In this document: piece by piece, positions 1 to 11,219 of the stretch
Numbering within the stretch: the stretch's first letter is position 1
How the letters are laid out: each line of letters starts with the position of its first letter
NCBI RefSeq assembly: GCF_022605725.1
Contig: NC_065567.1
Span: forward strand, 40,527,127-40,591,126
Source of the DNA: Anthonomus grandis grandis
Taxonomy: Eukaryota; Arthropoda; Insecta; Coleoptera; Curculionidae
Length of the DNA stretch: 64,000 nucleotides
Direction of reading: 5' to 3'
Notes under the pieces: generated by a model
The model's database searches: none
What the model was told of the DNA's origin: nothing
Seen by the model: only the letters and a program-made list of their open reading frames with translations
Made by a program: the position numbers and the translations under genes

Positions 1-483
1 GTGGTTTTGATGGCACTTACATCGGCTAGTCGAATGCAAACTCTATCAAAAATTAAAATTAAAGATATAATTCTTTCCAGTGAAAAAATAGAAATTCGAA
101 TTTCAGAAAAAATAAAGCGTCAGCGGTGAACAAACCACAGCCCATATTAAATTTTCCTTAATATCCAACTAAACCGAATTTATGTGTGGCATCCACAATT
201 CTTACTAAATCAATAATTTTCGAAAACTATCTACTTAAACTATCAGCCGCTGGATTAAAAAAATCCTTAATCTTAGTGGAATAGACACTACCATATTCTC
301 CGGACAAATTGTGCGTCACGCATCCACATCGGCTGCCTTAAGAAATGGGGTGAACATAGAAATAATAAAAAAGACAGCGGGCTGGACTTTTTATTTTCAG
401 AAACGTTTTTCAAATTTTATAATAGACCTACTACAAGATCAAACGTCAAACGAAAGCTTCGTAAAAAGTATTTTAAAGTAAAA
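1..483 (+). pseudogene. DIRS-type tyrosine recombinase, C-terminal part
   Basis: Catalytic C-terminal half of a tyrosine recombinase of the kind carried by DIRS/Ngaro retrotransposons, which integrate a circular DNA copy by recombination instead of using a DDE integrase. Read across frameshifts, the sequence gives SASRMQTL with the first catalytic Arg (about base 31), a RHASTSAA stretch equivalent to the HxxR box (about 314), an AGW (about 377) and the FYNRP ending (about 416) typical of these enzymes. Stops occur near 127, so it is dead. It matches in order and motifs the better-preserved recombinase at 60.86-61.54 kb. The rest of this element lies outside the window to the left. Confidence 0.72.
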
Positions 484-686
484 TCAAAAGAAAATCAACA
501 CCGTTCTATATACTATCATTGGAAATGTATTGTTTTTTAATGTAATAGATTTACGGTTTATCAAATTAGACTTAAGAGAGTTAAAATGTTTACATGCGTT
601 AGTTATTCCGTACCTATGTTCATAATTGATATTAATAGTATCAATTTATTTATTCAATTTATTTCTTAAATTTTTGTTGAAATTAA
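484..686. other. AT-rich spacer, no gene seen
   Basis: AT-rich sequence between the recombinase remnant and the target-site duplication of the gypsy element. It is probably the tail of the DIRS-type element, but no inverted repeat or open frame supports this. Confidence 0.4.
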
Positions 687-690
687 TACA

Positions 691-918
691 AGTTATATAT
701 TATAACCCTATTTAACTTATAAGAAACTGTACAATACCAACCAGCTTGCCGAATCATCATTTTGCCTTTTCCTATTTTCAGCATTTTATAAGCTTTAGCT
801 TTTATTGTACGTAAATTTATTATTTAATCTAGAATTAACTCTGTACTGTATAGGACATATCTAATTTGAATAAAGTTTTTTTTTTAAAAACAGAGTTCCG
901 TATTATCTTTACATAATT
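691..918 (+). repeat. 5' LTR of gypsy copy 1
   Basis: The LTR begins AGTTATATATTA directly after the TACA duplication and ends TTACATAATT before the primer-binding site. Its last 91 bases (828-918) recur at 6804-6892 with about four differences. A polyadenylation signal AATAAA lies at about 871. The AGT...ATT ends match the errantivirus pattern rather than TG...CA. Confidence 0.75.
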
Positions 919-930
919 GGCGCAGTCGGG
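918..930 (+). other. Primer-binding site
   Basis: TGGCGCAGTCGGG starts on the last base of the LTR. This GCGCAGTCGG type of primer-binding site is common in insect gypsy elements and is thought to pair with a tRNA-Ser end; the tRNA assignment is inference. Confidence 0.7.
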
Positions 931-1199
931 CTTTTAGGACTCTCTCACGTTCTTAGCATAAAGTACGGTTCGTTTTAACGATTTATTGGGAGGTGAACCT
1001 TTGTTTTCGGGAGTGTGGTTTTGGACTTTACGTCGTTTTCACGCTTCTAACCAGTTGGGTGAATTGAGTAGCTTAACGAGAAGATCCGGAACAGTACTAC
1101 GTCGTTGACGGAATATCAACGTCGGAAGCAGCCAGATCCAGAGACGAGACTTCAAAGGGACATTGAAGGTCTACGTATGGACAAGATACTGGTTTTGCT

Positions 1200-1205
1200 G
1201 TAAGT
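1200..1205 (+). promoter_or_regulatory. Possible splice donor in the leader
   Basis: GTAAGT lies 8 bases upstream of the gag ATG. Errantiviruses make env from a spliced mRNA, so a leader donor is expected, but no acceptor has been confirmed here and a chance match is possible. Confidence 0.3.
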
Positions 1206-1212
1206 ACATTTA

Positions 1213-2559
1213 ATGTCATTTAGAGTGTCTAATACTGATAGTGATAGCTCATACGAAAGTTCATCATCTTCAGATACAGAGAATATTAATTCTGGCTCAC
1301 CAAGTTCTTTCAATGTTAAGTATCGTTCAAGATCTCCTTTAAAAGTAAAAGCGAAGGCACATCGCAAAAACTTTAATAAGGAAAAAAGAATTCAAGAGAG
1401 TAACTTTAACAATTTTAATATGCCTAAGGAAGGTGCAGGAGCTTCGACTCCAACCTTTCCTTCTTTAAAAAAGGAATACTTAGACATGGTTCCCGAGTTT
1501 CATGGCGAAACGAAACTACTTCCTAGATTTTTAAATATTTCAGAAAAACTTGTAAATAAAATTTACAATACTTTAGATTTAACTGATTTTCAAAATGAAT
1601 ATTTAATGTCAAGTTTAATTTCTAAAATAAAAGGTGAAGCCGCAATAAATATTTCATCTAGTTTAATAACAAATTGGCAAGAATTAAAAGACGCATTACT
1701 AAATGCTTATGCTGATAAGCGTGATATTTATACGTTAAATATCGAAATGACAGAAATAAAACAAGAAAATGAGACACCATTCGAGTTTTATAATAAAATA
1801 CAAAATTTATTAAATTTGCAAATATCATTTATTTCAACACATTCAAGTGTGATAGAATCTCCAGTGCTGTCTCAATACTGCCGAAATTTAGCTTTAAGGG
1901 TTTTATTAAGAGGGTTAAAAGATCCAATTGATTCATTAATGAGAACCAAAAATCCACAGGATTTAAATACAGCTTTAAATATGTTGGTTAACGATTTTCA
2001 AATTCAGTCAGCGGAACAAAAAAGTTTAAAAACGTTTAATAAATCTAATAATAATAGGCCTAAATATCCAAATATTCTAAGGAATTTTAATTTACTGATA
2101 ACAAACTATAGCCATAATAATTATACACATTTACAGAAGCAAAATCAAGCCAGTAATTTTAGGCAACATTTTCAAACTCAAAATTTACAAAGTCCAAGTA
2201 ATATTGGTCAGAATTTTAAAAACACTCAAAACCTAACACAAACAAATTTAAACACACAAAACACCACAAACGTTTTTAGGCCAAACCAAAATAGATCTTT
2301 CCCAGCACCCACACCAATGTCAATTTCATCGAGGAATACTTTTAAGCCACCCCTTAGCAATAACTATTTTAAAAATCTTAAATCAAATATTATTGTTGAG
2401 GAATTACATAACATTGACGAACAAAGTAATGATAATATATTTTACGAGATTGATTACGAAAACGATCAATCCGATTGTATTATTGAACAGCCCTGTGAAA
2501 GTGACAAGTTTTTTCGGTCACAAGCCTCGGTAGCACTGACACCATTACAAGATTGCTAA
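1213..2559 (+). CDS. gag: Gag of gypsy copy 1
   Basis: An intact 448-residue open frame in the gag position. The N-terminus is Ser-rich. A central part contains the helical capsid-like region with PEFHGE (about residue 94), LKDALLNAYAD and a stretch around LRGLKDPIDSLMRTKNPQDL that is typical of gypsy Gag (recombinant-like GL.. and NP.DL signature). The C-terminal third is Asn/Gln/Thr-rich and of low complexity. No CCHC zinc knuckle is visible, as in many errantivirus Gags. It ends 7 bases into the next frame, which is in the -1 phase, so pol would need -1 frameshifting. It is the only complete gene of this element. Confidence 0.8.
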   Translation: MSFRVSNTDSDSSYESSSSSDTENINSGSPSSFNVKYRSRSPLKVKAKAHRKNFNKEKRIQESNFNNFNMPKEGAGASTPTFPSLKKEYLDMVPEFHGETKLLPRFLNISEKLVNKIYNTLDLTDFQNEYLMSSLISKIKGEAAINISSSLITNWQELKDALLNAYADKRDIYTLNIEMTEIKQENETPFEFYNKIQNLLNLQISFISTHSSVIESPVLSQYCRNLALRVLLRGLKDPIDSLMRTKNPQDLNTALNMLVNDFQIQSAEQKSLKTFNKSNNNRPKYPNILRNFNLLITNYSHNNYTHLQKQNQASNFRQHFQTQNLQSPSNIGQNFKNTQNLTQTNLNTQNTTNVFRPNQNRSFPAPTPMSISSRNTFKPPLSNNYFKNLKSNIIVEELHNIDEQSNDNIFYEIDYENDQSDCIIEQPCESDKFFRSQASVALTPLQDC

Positions 2560-3296
2560 AATTCCAACTGATGAATTTTACTTATAACGAAAGCAAATTA
2601 CCATATATCATATTTCCTGAATGTAATTTAAAAATCCTTATTGATACAGGTAGCACAAGATCTTTCGTCAAACCTGATATCGCTATGAAATATTTTAAAA
2701 ATTGTAGAAAACATGATCCCTTTCAAATTTCCACTGCCCATGGTACATCAGTTGAAAATTTTAGCACTCTAATTCCTTGCTCTAAAATAATTAAAACAAA
2801 AAAGTCTCTTGATTTAAAATATTATATTTTAGATTTTCATAATTACTTTGATTGTTTACTTGGTATTGATAATTTAAAAAAATTAAAGGCTATGATCGAT
2901 TTAAATAAAAATATTCTTTGTACTCCAGAAACTGAAATAAAACTCTCATATTATAATGTGATGACCCATAATACAAATTTCATAGTACTGCAACCAAGGT
3001 CAGAGCAAGTTATCAAACTCAAAGTAAAAAATATAAAAGACGGTAACGCGATAATACCTCACTTGAAATCGGATAATCTTGAAATTCCCGAGTGCATTGT
3101 GAAGGTTGAAAATAATCACGCCATTTGCTCTATATTAAATTCGTCAGAACAGCAGAAAACCGTTAATTTTTCCAACCCAATAGAGGTCATAGACTTTTGT
3201 GATTATGAAATATCAAGTAATTTTATTAAAAATGAAAATTTAAATAACGTTAATTTAAAAAAAATTAAATTCGATTTTTCGAGAATTCGGCATTAA
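2553..3296 (+). CDS. pol: Aspartic protease / start of Pol, gypsy copy 1
   Basis: Retroviral-type aspartic protease. The active-site triad is LIDTGSTRSF with the catalytic Asp at base 2643, and a second conserved block CLLGIDNLKKL lies near 2855. The frame overlaps gag by 7 bases in the -1 phase and has no ATG at its start, as expected for a Gag-Pol frameshift product. It ends at a single TAA (3294-3296), after which the same frame stays open into the RT, so that stop is probably a mutation and the protein was once continuous. Confidence 0.75.
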   Translation: MLKFQLMNFTYNESKLPYIIFPECNLKILIDTGSTRSFVKPDIAMKYFKNCRKHDPFQISTAHGTSVENFSTLIPCSKIIKTKKSLDLKYYILDFHNYFDCLLGIDNLKKLKAMIDLNKNILCTPETEIKLSYYNVMTHNTNFIVLQPRSEQVIKLKVKNIKDGNAIIPHLKSDNLEIPECIVKVENNHAICSILNSSEQQKTVNFSNPIEVIDFCDYEISSNFIKNENLNNVNLKKIKFDFSRIRH

Positions 3297-3299
3297 CAT

Positions 3300-4480
3300 A
3301 TGAATTCTGAAGAACGTAACGCAATTAAACTTTTAAGGGACTATTCAGATATTTTTTATCAAGAAGGCGATAAACTAACATTTACCAATAAAATTAAGCA
3401 CCATATCAGGACAACAGATAATATTCCCGTACACACCAGAACATACAGGTACCCAGAAATACACAAAAAGGAGGCACAACGTCAAATCAAGGACATGCTG
3501 GACCAAAATATAATTAGGCTTGGTCTTTACCAATTTGAGTTGTCCCCAAGAAAGCTGACTCATCTGGACGCCAAAAATGGAGAATTGTCGTCGATTTTAG
3601 AAATATTAATTCAAAAAGCATAGGCGACTCCTATCCACTACCAAATATAACCGACCTGCTGGATAAATTAGGACGCTGCCAGTATTGATGATATTATCAT
3701 TTTTAGTACCAGCATCCAGAAGCATATAACCAGACTAAAGAAAGTATCCGATCGACTTAGAGAAGCCAATTTAAAAGTCCAACTAGACAAATCGGAATTT
3801 TTGCAAAAAGAACTATCATATTTGGGCCATATAGTCACACCCGATGGTGTAAAGCCCAATCCTGACAAGATCCGAGCGATAAAAGAATTCCCAATACCAA
3901 AAAATCAAAAAGAGATAAAAGGATTTCTTGGGTTACTAGGGTACTACCGTAAATTTATTAGAGATTTTGCGAAACTAACTAAACCTCTAACAAAAAGACT
4001 AAAAAAGACGCCATTGTAAACATTTCGGATCCAGACTATATCAACTGCTTTGAACTTTGTAAAAACCTTTTAACAAACGAACCCCTTTTACAGTATCCAA
4101 ATTTTTCCGAACCGTTTATTTTAACCTGCGATGCATCAAACTTTGCTCTAGGAGCGGTACTTTCACAAGGAAAAATTGGATCTGACTTGCCAATAGCATA
4201 CGCTAGCCGTACCTTAAGTGAATCAGAAATTAACTACTCAACAATAGAAAAAGAACTCTTGGCAATAATCTGGGCAACCAAATATTTTAGGCCATATTTG
4301 TTTGGGCATAAATTTAAAATCGTCACCGATCATAAGCCCCTCGAATGGCTATTTTTATTAAAGGAACCAAACTCAAAGTTAATAAGATAGCGCCTCAAAT
4401 TAGAGGAATTTGTTCGTTTACAAAAAGGTACACTCCAATCACGAGAATCCAGTGATAGGAATACCAATCGTAGATTGTAC
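3300..4480 (+). pseudogene. pol: Reverse transcriptase/RNase H of gypsy copy 1, deleted
   Basis: The RT N-terminus is recognisable at 3300-3600 (the RYPEIHKKEA and MLDQNIIR blocks), frame-shifted around 3530. At about 3687 the sequence jumps from the LGRCQY block straight to DDIIIFS, so the fingers/palm segment is gone and only the tail of the YxDD motif remains. The thumb and connection follow (YLGHIVTPDGVKPNP, FLGLLGYYRKF at 3801-4019), then after another shift RNase H: TCDASNFALGAVLSQ (about 4128) and KELLAIIWATKYFRPYLFG (4250-4310). A TAG at 4388-4390 ends the frame. No function is possible. Confidence 0.8.
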
Positions 4481-4499
4481 GGGGCAATTATGAAAAAAA

Positions 4500-5300
4500 T
4501 CAAATAATTATCTCAGAAGTCAATTTCTCTCCTGCAGATACTAATAGGGTCAATCTTTTGTATCGAACAAAGAAAAGAATCCATGTACAATTTTCAAAAA
4601 ATAACTATAAACAAGAAATGGTTAAATTTATTAAAGAAAATATTGCCCCAAAAATTAAATATTATTTATATTTTGAGGATCCCTTATATGAAAAATTTAG
4701 CAGTGTTTTACAAAAATATTTTAATAAAAACTCCCAAATATCCATGATATTTGGGAGAAAACATATATAAATGAATGTGAACTCTTCCAAATTACCAAAT
4801 ATGACAGACGACCTCTTAAATTAAATTTAATATTACCCCAACAGCCACAAAACCATTTCAAATTTTACATATAGACAGCATCACTTTGGAAAAATGTAAA
4901 TTCCTTACCATCATGGACTTTTTTTCTAAGTATGCACAAGCATACAAATTAAGGTCATCACAAGGAATTGAAGTAGCAAATAATTTAATAAAATATTCCA
5001 GTCACCATTGTATACCAGATCAAATCATTTCTGATAACCAACTTAAAACCCTATGAAATTATTACTGGGCATTTAGACACAACTTTTCCACTTGATATAA
5101 ATATTGATAGTCAACTGTTAAGTAATTATATTTCTAACCACGGAGATAAAATTAAAATTTTATACAAAAAAATTAGTAATGATATTCAGAAGAAAAAACA
5201 AGTGGATATAAATAAAGCTAATAAACACCGTGAAGAATTACCGATAATACCCGATACCGTGTACTCAAAAATAAACAAAAACAAAGCAAAACTCTAAATA
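4500..5300 (+). pseudogene. Integrase remnant of gypsy copy 1
   Basis: Disconnected pieces of a DDE integrase. At 4860-5040 one frame reads a core-like segment with LHIDSI (first catalytic Asp), DFFSKYAQAY and IISDNQL (second Asp). Sequence then jumps to a LKPYEIITGH block at about 5045, the conserved region after the core, so the stretch holding the catalytic Glu is deleted. A Lys-rich tail follows to 5297. The part at 4558-4770 is an open stretch of 70 residues belonging to the linker before the core. Confidence 0.65.
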
Positions 5301-5404
5301 AATATAAAAACGAACAACTTAAAACAATCGACCCCACTTTAAAAACTGCAAAATTAAAAACAACACACGGTAATACGGCTGAAAAAATACTAATCTTTCC
5401 AATG

Positions 5405-6836
5405 TAAAAAGGCCTAAAAAGAAACCCTACAAGTTTCAAAATATTCCAGATTCCTTTCGCTTGGACAAGGAACAGAAATAAGGGACATCACCAGCAACTT
5501 AGGCATCCTGCCTATAAATCTAGGACCTGCAAAACTACAACGTACAGATCACACTTTTGTACACTATTTTAGTCTAGAGCCCCTTTATAATGAATTTATT
5601 AATTTAAATGAAGAATAGAGTAGACTTAAGTCATCTCTCTCGAACGGCACGTATAATTTCGATTTAGACAATTATTACAAAATTGTAAATTTTTCCCAAT
5701 ATTGCATTTTTGAAAAAATTGAAAACATACAATTATAAAATTTGTTTATAAAAACATAACCGCACAAGAAGAGGTATAATTAATGGCTTGGGTTCTATTG
5801 TTAAAAGCATAACTGGAAATTAAGAGGCTCGAGACGGTGAAAAAATTTACTCAATCTTCAGAAAAATGACCAAAATCTAGAAAATCAAATTAAAATGCAA
5901 TACTCCGTTAATAAACAAATTATCGAAAATTTTAATAATACTGTCCAGAGTATTATGCACAATGAAAATCTTTTAAAATCAAGAATATTGCAGCTTAACC
6001 AATTAATTAAAGAAAATGCTAGTTTCAAAGATATGCTTTTTGCCAAGGACTTGTTTAATTAACTAATAGCCTTATATAACTCCATACTTAATATTTTGCA
6101 AGATATCGAAAATTCAATTACCTTTTGCAAACTGGGCGTAATGCACCCTAGCATAATTAAATCTAAAGATTTGTTTTATGAATTGCAAAAAATTGCCACA
6201 CACTATAAGAGCCAACTTCCTGTCGATGTGAAACTCGAGAACATAATAAACTTCGAATCGTATTTTTTATCACTTCCCATAGAATATAAAAGACAATTTT
6301 AATTTATATTATTTACTTCCAACTCCAACAAAAATTAATTCAGAATATTTTGCAATAATCCCAAAAATAAAATATTGTCTGAAATCAGAAAACGATGAAC
6401 TTATTAGGCCTCTTAGTGACAAATGTACCGGAGGTAAACCGTATCACTGCCCAAGCACGTTGCAGTCAAAAATAATTAACACAACTTGCGAAAGTAAAAT
6501 TTTGTTTGAGCAAAAAACCAGTACTTGCCGCTTCCTCAAACTTCATGTTTTGGAAAACCACATAGAAATTATTTCTGAATTAAACCAATTTTTGGCAGTA
6601 TTTGCCAGAGCCGAAAAACTAGAAATTCACTGCCAGTCGCAAATAGACGTAAAAGAACTTAAAGGTATTTACCTAATTAAAGAAGGAGCTTGCAAAATCT
6701 TTTACAGGAAACAAATGCTAATTTTTCAAGAGACGAGTTATGGAAGCCCTTTGGTCATTGATGCCCCTAAGCTTGAGTTCACACCTAAAAGTTTCCCGAA
6801 GTTTCTAGAATTAACTCTGTACTGTATAGGACATAT
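5405..6836 (+). pseudogene. env: Env-like fusion protein remnant of gypsy copy 1
   Basis: Envelope gene of the baculovirus-F-related kind carried by errantiviruses, which mediates membrane fusion. The best mark is a furin-type site RTRRG followed by a fusion-peptide block GIINGLGSIVKSITGN at about 5763-5820. Open pieces on either side include HYFSLEPLYNEF (about 5560), 6096-6302 (68 residues) and 6460-6840 (126 residues, Cys-containing ectodomain). Stops at 5617-5619 and 5821-5823 and several shifts break it. The 3' end, including the transmembrane segment, is missing: the frame runs directly into LTR sequence at 6804. Confidence 0.72.
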
Positions 6837-6892
6837 CTAATTTGAATAAAGTTTTTTTTAAAAACAGAGTTCCGTAGTATCGTTACATAATT
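6804..6892 (+). repeat. 3' LTR stump of gypsy copy 1
   Basis: Matches bases 828-918 of the 5' LTR with small changes (shorter T run, two substitutions). The first 137 bases of the LTR and the polypurine tract are absent, removed together with the end of env by one deletion. The right end is followed by the TACA duplication. Confidence 0.8.
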
Positions 6893-6896
6893 TACA

Positions 6897-8040
6897 TGTA
6901 CTTTTCTTAAAAAGATAAAAAAATCGCCCTTTTCTCTAAACATATACAGTGTGTATAATTATATCAAGGACAAGCTCGGAAAATTATGATTAATCATCTC
7001 ATGGTAAGTCGATTAATCTTTAAATTTTGTTGATAAAAATACAATGAATAGTCTCACTATTTTCCATGTGGAAAAAGTTTAACCAAGGAGAAATTCAATA
7101 AATTGTCAAAAACCTATGTAGGTCTATACTTCCAACTTATATTTATTTATTTCCAATCTTGATTTTTTTCAAGGTAAATACAGAATTGCTGAGTACAAAC
7201 TCATCTATACCCAGTACAAGTTCGTCCATTTTTTTGAAGCATAGTACTTCAAACACAAAAACTGTCAATGATTTGGTAGAAGGTAAGCCGGTGTCAAATT
7301 CCAGTAAGAGACATGATTTCAATTTTGCACCAACAGCAGAGCCTGAAATTCATTTTGCTGCAAAAAGTTGGAGGATGTAAAAGAAAAAAGTGCAGAAGTT
7401 AAAATTATAAATTAAAAGTATAAATTTAAACTTCTGCACTAAAATTTGCTTTAAAATTTCATATAAAAAATAGTCATAACAAAGTTCAATTGTATACAGG
7501 TTTGCCATGTAATAAATATTTTTGTAACATTATTAAATTAATTAGTTTTATACATTATTTAAACAACAATTATATAGTTCACATAGAATAGGCAGAAGTT
7601 ATATGTACATATATAAAAAATTTTATTAAGATAAGGACAACATATATTAAAGCATAACACATTTCATAGACACACAGGTAATATCTTTATTAAGAATTAT
7701 GATTGTATGTTATGTAGCATTAGAGCCTTAAAACACTAAGGAGAGTAAAGATCGTTATTAGCTAATGACAATATTATTTTCTCTATTTCCTACATTTGTG
7801 GTGAAGGGAATAGGCTATGCCCTAAGAAGCCAGGTTAAACCAAGAGCAAAAAAATTTAGGTCTCATGAGTGTAAGTAAAGTAAACCTTTCTATTAAAAAG
7901 GCCATCCAAGAAAAAATATGCTAAAAATATAAATGTTAATCTCTAGCGGCATCTAGGGTGCATATGCTGAAACAGACTCATCAATTAATTCACTCTCGTA
8001 CTGGTGAACGTTATGGCGTATTCACCATAGTATGCAGATA
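6897..8040. other. AT-rich region without a convincing gene
   Basis: A 73-codon open frame at 7159-7380 is Ser/Thr-rich and starts after a pyrimidine tract ending AAG, so it might be a lost exon, but it resembles no family I know. A 12-bp perfect inverted repeat (AGTGCAGAAGTT at 7389-7400 and its complement at 7429-7440) forms a small hairpin just behind it. Nothing else is seen. Confidence 0.3.
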
Positions 8041-8067
8041 ATCGCTGTTTTCAAAGTAATTTCATTT

Positions 8068-9110
8068 ATGTTTTCAAATTATGCTCCAAATTCAAAATTT
8101 CTTTTTTTACCTTAAAGGCCATTCAAGACTTAGTAGAAAAGTTTAATAAGTAAATTTTCCACGATTTATACGTACCACAAGATAAAGGGAAAAGAGGGCC
8201 CCATAAGAGTCTATGTATTGGGATAAGACAACCGGGTTTTTATGTCGATTTTTTTTATTTTCCATTTTTATTTTGAGAAGCAATTGTAATAAAATATAAA
8301 AAGAATTAACAGGAAAAGAATTAGTAATAAAAGAAACCATCAACGAATTGAAAAATGTGGAAAAAAGAAAACTGTTTTTTCCCACGGTACCATTTTTGTT
8401 TTCTTAAAAATGAGAATTTTTTTTTGGTCGAAAATCGAAAGGGATATACCCACGAAAAATTTCGAAAAAATGGTTTTTATTTTTTTATAAATAAACTATA
8501 AGTCTGACAACTTTTTGTATCAAATAAAAGTTCTTGGGAATATTAAGAGAAAATAAACTATTAAACGTAAATATCGAATTATCAAGAGCGCTATGGAAAA
8601 ATTTCAATTTTTTTATTCTTCAATCCTGTACCTTTAAAAAAGGTTATTACCAATTTGACTCTAAAATTAACAGAAAACCTATTCCTTTGCATTTTTCGAT
8701 TTTCGAACAAAATCCGGGGTCAAAATGACCATTTTTTCAAAATATGCTCCGAATTCAAAATTTCTTTTTTCTGGTTAAAGACCATTCAAAAACTAGTAAA
8801 AAAGCTTTATGGGAAAATTTTCACGATTTATACGAGTGCCACAATATAAAGAGAAAGATGAGGTCCCATAAGAATTCATGTATGGGGATAAGACAACCGG
8901 GTTTTTTTTGTTTTATTTTTGAAAGTCGATAGTAATAAAATATAAAAAGAATTGACAGGATGAAAATAACGAATAAAGGAAACCATCAACGAATTGAATC
9001 GAAGCTATAGAAGCCAAGATATATGTAAAAATGAGGCAAAAACAAAAGCAAAATGTTGTTTTCACACGGTACCATTTTTTTTAGAAGATTAAAAAATGGT
9101 ACCGTGTGAA
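8068..9110. repeat. Two degenerate direct copies of a ~350-bp repeat
   Basis: Bases 8068-8410 and 8727-9090 are related along their length: shared blocks include TATGCTCC-AATTCAAAATTTC, CACGATTTATACG, GGGATAAGACAACCGGGTTTTT, AGGAAACCATCAACGAATTGAA and CACGGTACCATTTTT. A third, more diverged piece lies at 15730-15960 (ATCAACGTATTGAATAGAAGC). No coding potential is shared. The family is unknown, perhaps a decayed non-autonomous element. Confidence 0.6.
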
Positions 9111-9310
9111 GATTAGAAAGATTATTTAAAAATGTTAATGTTAGCCCTAAACTGGCAATTCCCACTAAAAAAACCCAAAAAAAAAATTTTTTTTTGGTCG
9201 ATAATCGAAAGGGATAACCGGGTTATAATGGGATTCGAGCAGAACTAACTGAATAAGAGCACTTTGAAAATTTGAGTCATTATAAGTCATTTTTCGACCT
9301 CGTTTTTGTC

Positions 9311-9533
9311 TCGTTGGATTTAGAACGACGAAACTAAGACAAAACCGTTAAATTTTTGAAGCTAGTGCTCATAGAAGCCGAGATATAAACTTCCAAACTT
9401 TGGATTTTTGGAGCACATATATGGAGACGGCTTTCTACGGCTTTGTAAATAATCTCGTTAGATTCAGAACGACGAAACTAAGACAAAACCGTTGGATTTT
9501 TGAAGCTAGTGCCCATCTCGGCTTGATATCTAG
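9311..9533. repeat. Pair of ~77-bp direct repeats
   Basis: 9311-9388 and 9457-9533 share the blocks GAACGACGAAACTAAGACAA, AACCGTT and TTTTTGAAGCTAGTGC in the same order, 146 bases apart. This is non-coding and could be part of the larger repeat region just upstream. Confidence 0.6.
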
Positions 9534-9603
9534 AAGCTTCGAAAATTTAGAAGAGAAAACCGATTTTTTATTATTCTTATATTATTATTCTCTAAACCTG
9601 TGA

Positions 9604-10204
9604 GGAAAATTACTGTTTTTATTTTTGAATTAGGTTCTCGGTAAGAATGCCCAAAAAAAAGGCAGAATACCTTTTTGCTCTAAATGATATATTAAAGAAG
9701 CGGCGATTCTTTGAAAATGGCCCACATTTTAAGCCCAAAAATTTTGAAAAATCAAAATATTAAAAAAATTAATAAACAAAATTACCGCGAGAGGATTAAA
9801 TTATCATCAATAAAAGTTTATAACTCTTTTTTCAAGGTATCATAATAACGGCACAAAAAAATCCGAAGTATCTAATTGCTTAAAAATTACTCAAAAATTG
9901 TGGAGAGGGTAAAGTGCTTAGCAGGCCATATTCTGTGGTCTCGGAGAAATCATTCTCCTGGTGACCAGAAGTGGGTCACTCCTGGTTAATTCCGGTCACC
10001 AGAGGCGGATGGGAAATGTAAACGTAGTTGTATATTTATTTAGTGTCTCTTGTTATTTAGTTTGTATTACTTGGAGGTATGTACAGTTTTATATATTTTT
10101 ATTTAAGAGCATGCTCTTTTATTTTTTGGACCATTTGGCATTATAATAGGAACGTTTTCTTTTGACGATTGGCTATGCATTTTCATAAAATTTAAATTTC
10201 TATA
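9604..10204. other. Spacer, no gene seen
   Basis: AT-rich sequence with one GC-richer patch at 9900-10020 that holds a short inverted repeat (CTGGTGACC ... GGTCACCAG, about 9957-9999). No family recognised. Confidence 0.35.
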
Positions 10205-10560
10205 TTTTGCAATTTGGAGGTTCAAAATAGGGGGTTAGTTTCAAGGGTTACTTTCTTTTATGAGTTTATTGAAATAAAATTAAATTTAAGGGGTAAAGTG
10301 CTACATTTCTTAGTGGATTTATTCGTTAAATTCACACTTAAAAGGAGGTAAAAACTTTGTGTAGTTTTGAAAATTTAAATATTACTTTGAAGGGATAAAA
10401 AGGTACAAGCTAATACTTAATAAATTTATTTGGTAAATACACTCTTTACTAAGCAGTTAAAAACTTTTGATCAGGTTTAAAAACTTAAATATTATTTCAA
10501 AGGGGTAAAAACATATAAGCTTGTACTTGGTGGATTTATTCGCTAAATTCACATTTACTT
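10205..10560. repeat. Degenerate tandem repeat, unit ~108 bp
   Basis: The block GGATTTATTCG-TAAATTCACA recurs at about 10315, 10423 (degraded) and 10532, with the intervening TTAAATATTACTTTGAAGGG-TAAAAA-GTA text also repeated, giving a period near 108-109 bp. A partial unit precedes at about 10205 and an isolated copy of the block lies at 10873. It looks like an old satellite-type array. Confidence 0.6.
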
Positions 10561-11219
10561 GAAAAAATAATTATCAATCTTTTGTGGCATAACACCCAGC
10601 TGTTCACTATACGATTCATGAATTTACCGAACCTAAGGGTGAACCGGCATATTCATCATATCCTGGTGGACCAAAGAGAACTCAAGAGATTTAGTACTTG
10701 GGGGGGGAGGGCATGCCGTAATCGCTCTGTACAAAGGGGCTTGGTGCCTAAAGATCCTCCTGATATTGAATCTTCTTTTTTTTTCTTTTAAGAGGTTATG
10801 TTTCAACGGTTTGGCAGTTATGGGAGTTTATTCGTTCGAGTAACTTCCTTCTTAGTCGGGTTTCATTTCAAGTGGATTTATTCGCTAAATTCACATCAAA
10901 ACAGCATAAGGGGGTTAAATTAAAAATTCTAAAAGGGCAAATATAGCAATTTAAATAATAAGCAAATTAAAAATCACGGTGAATTTATATCCAATGGTCC
11001 AAAATTGCGCCAATAACCTATACAATATTCACCACTTACTGTATACAGTTTGTTCTTATTATTAGTAATTTAAAATGTAGGATTGGTATTTTTATTAGCA
11101 TAAGATAATTAGGAACAGCATATAAGCCTCAAAGAATTATTATTAAGCATTACATATATGACTATTTTGCTCAACTGTAATTTTATGTAAAATTTTTCAT
11201 AAATATTGATACTGTATAC

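Larger units (their letters stand above)
691..6892 (+). mobile_element. Ty3/gypsy errantivirus-like LTR element, copy 1
   Basis: A 6.2-kb LTR element with gag, protease, reverse transcriptase/RNase H, integrase and env remnants in that order, so of the insect errantivirus type. It is flanked by TACA at 687-690 and 6893-6896, the 4-bp target duplication characteristic of gypsy. The 5' LTR is followed at once by a primer-binding site; the 3' LTR is a stump. Large internal deletions have removed the core of the RT, parts of integrase and the end of env, so the copy is defective. It sits just downstream of a DIRS remnant in the same orientation. Confidence 0.85.

Noticed and set aside
5218..5439. 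Hydrophobic minus-strand open frame resembling a membrane protein
   Set aside because: Antisense to the Lys/Asn-rich integrase-env junction of gypsy copy 1; hydrophobicity follows from the complement of AAA/AAT-rich DNA.
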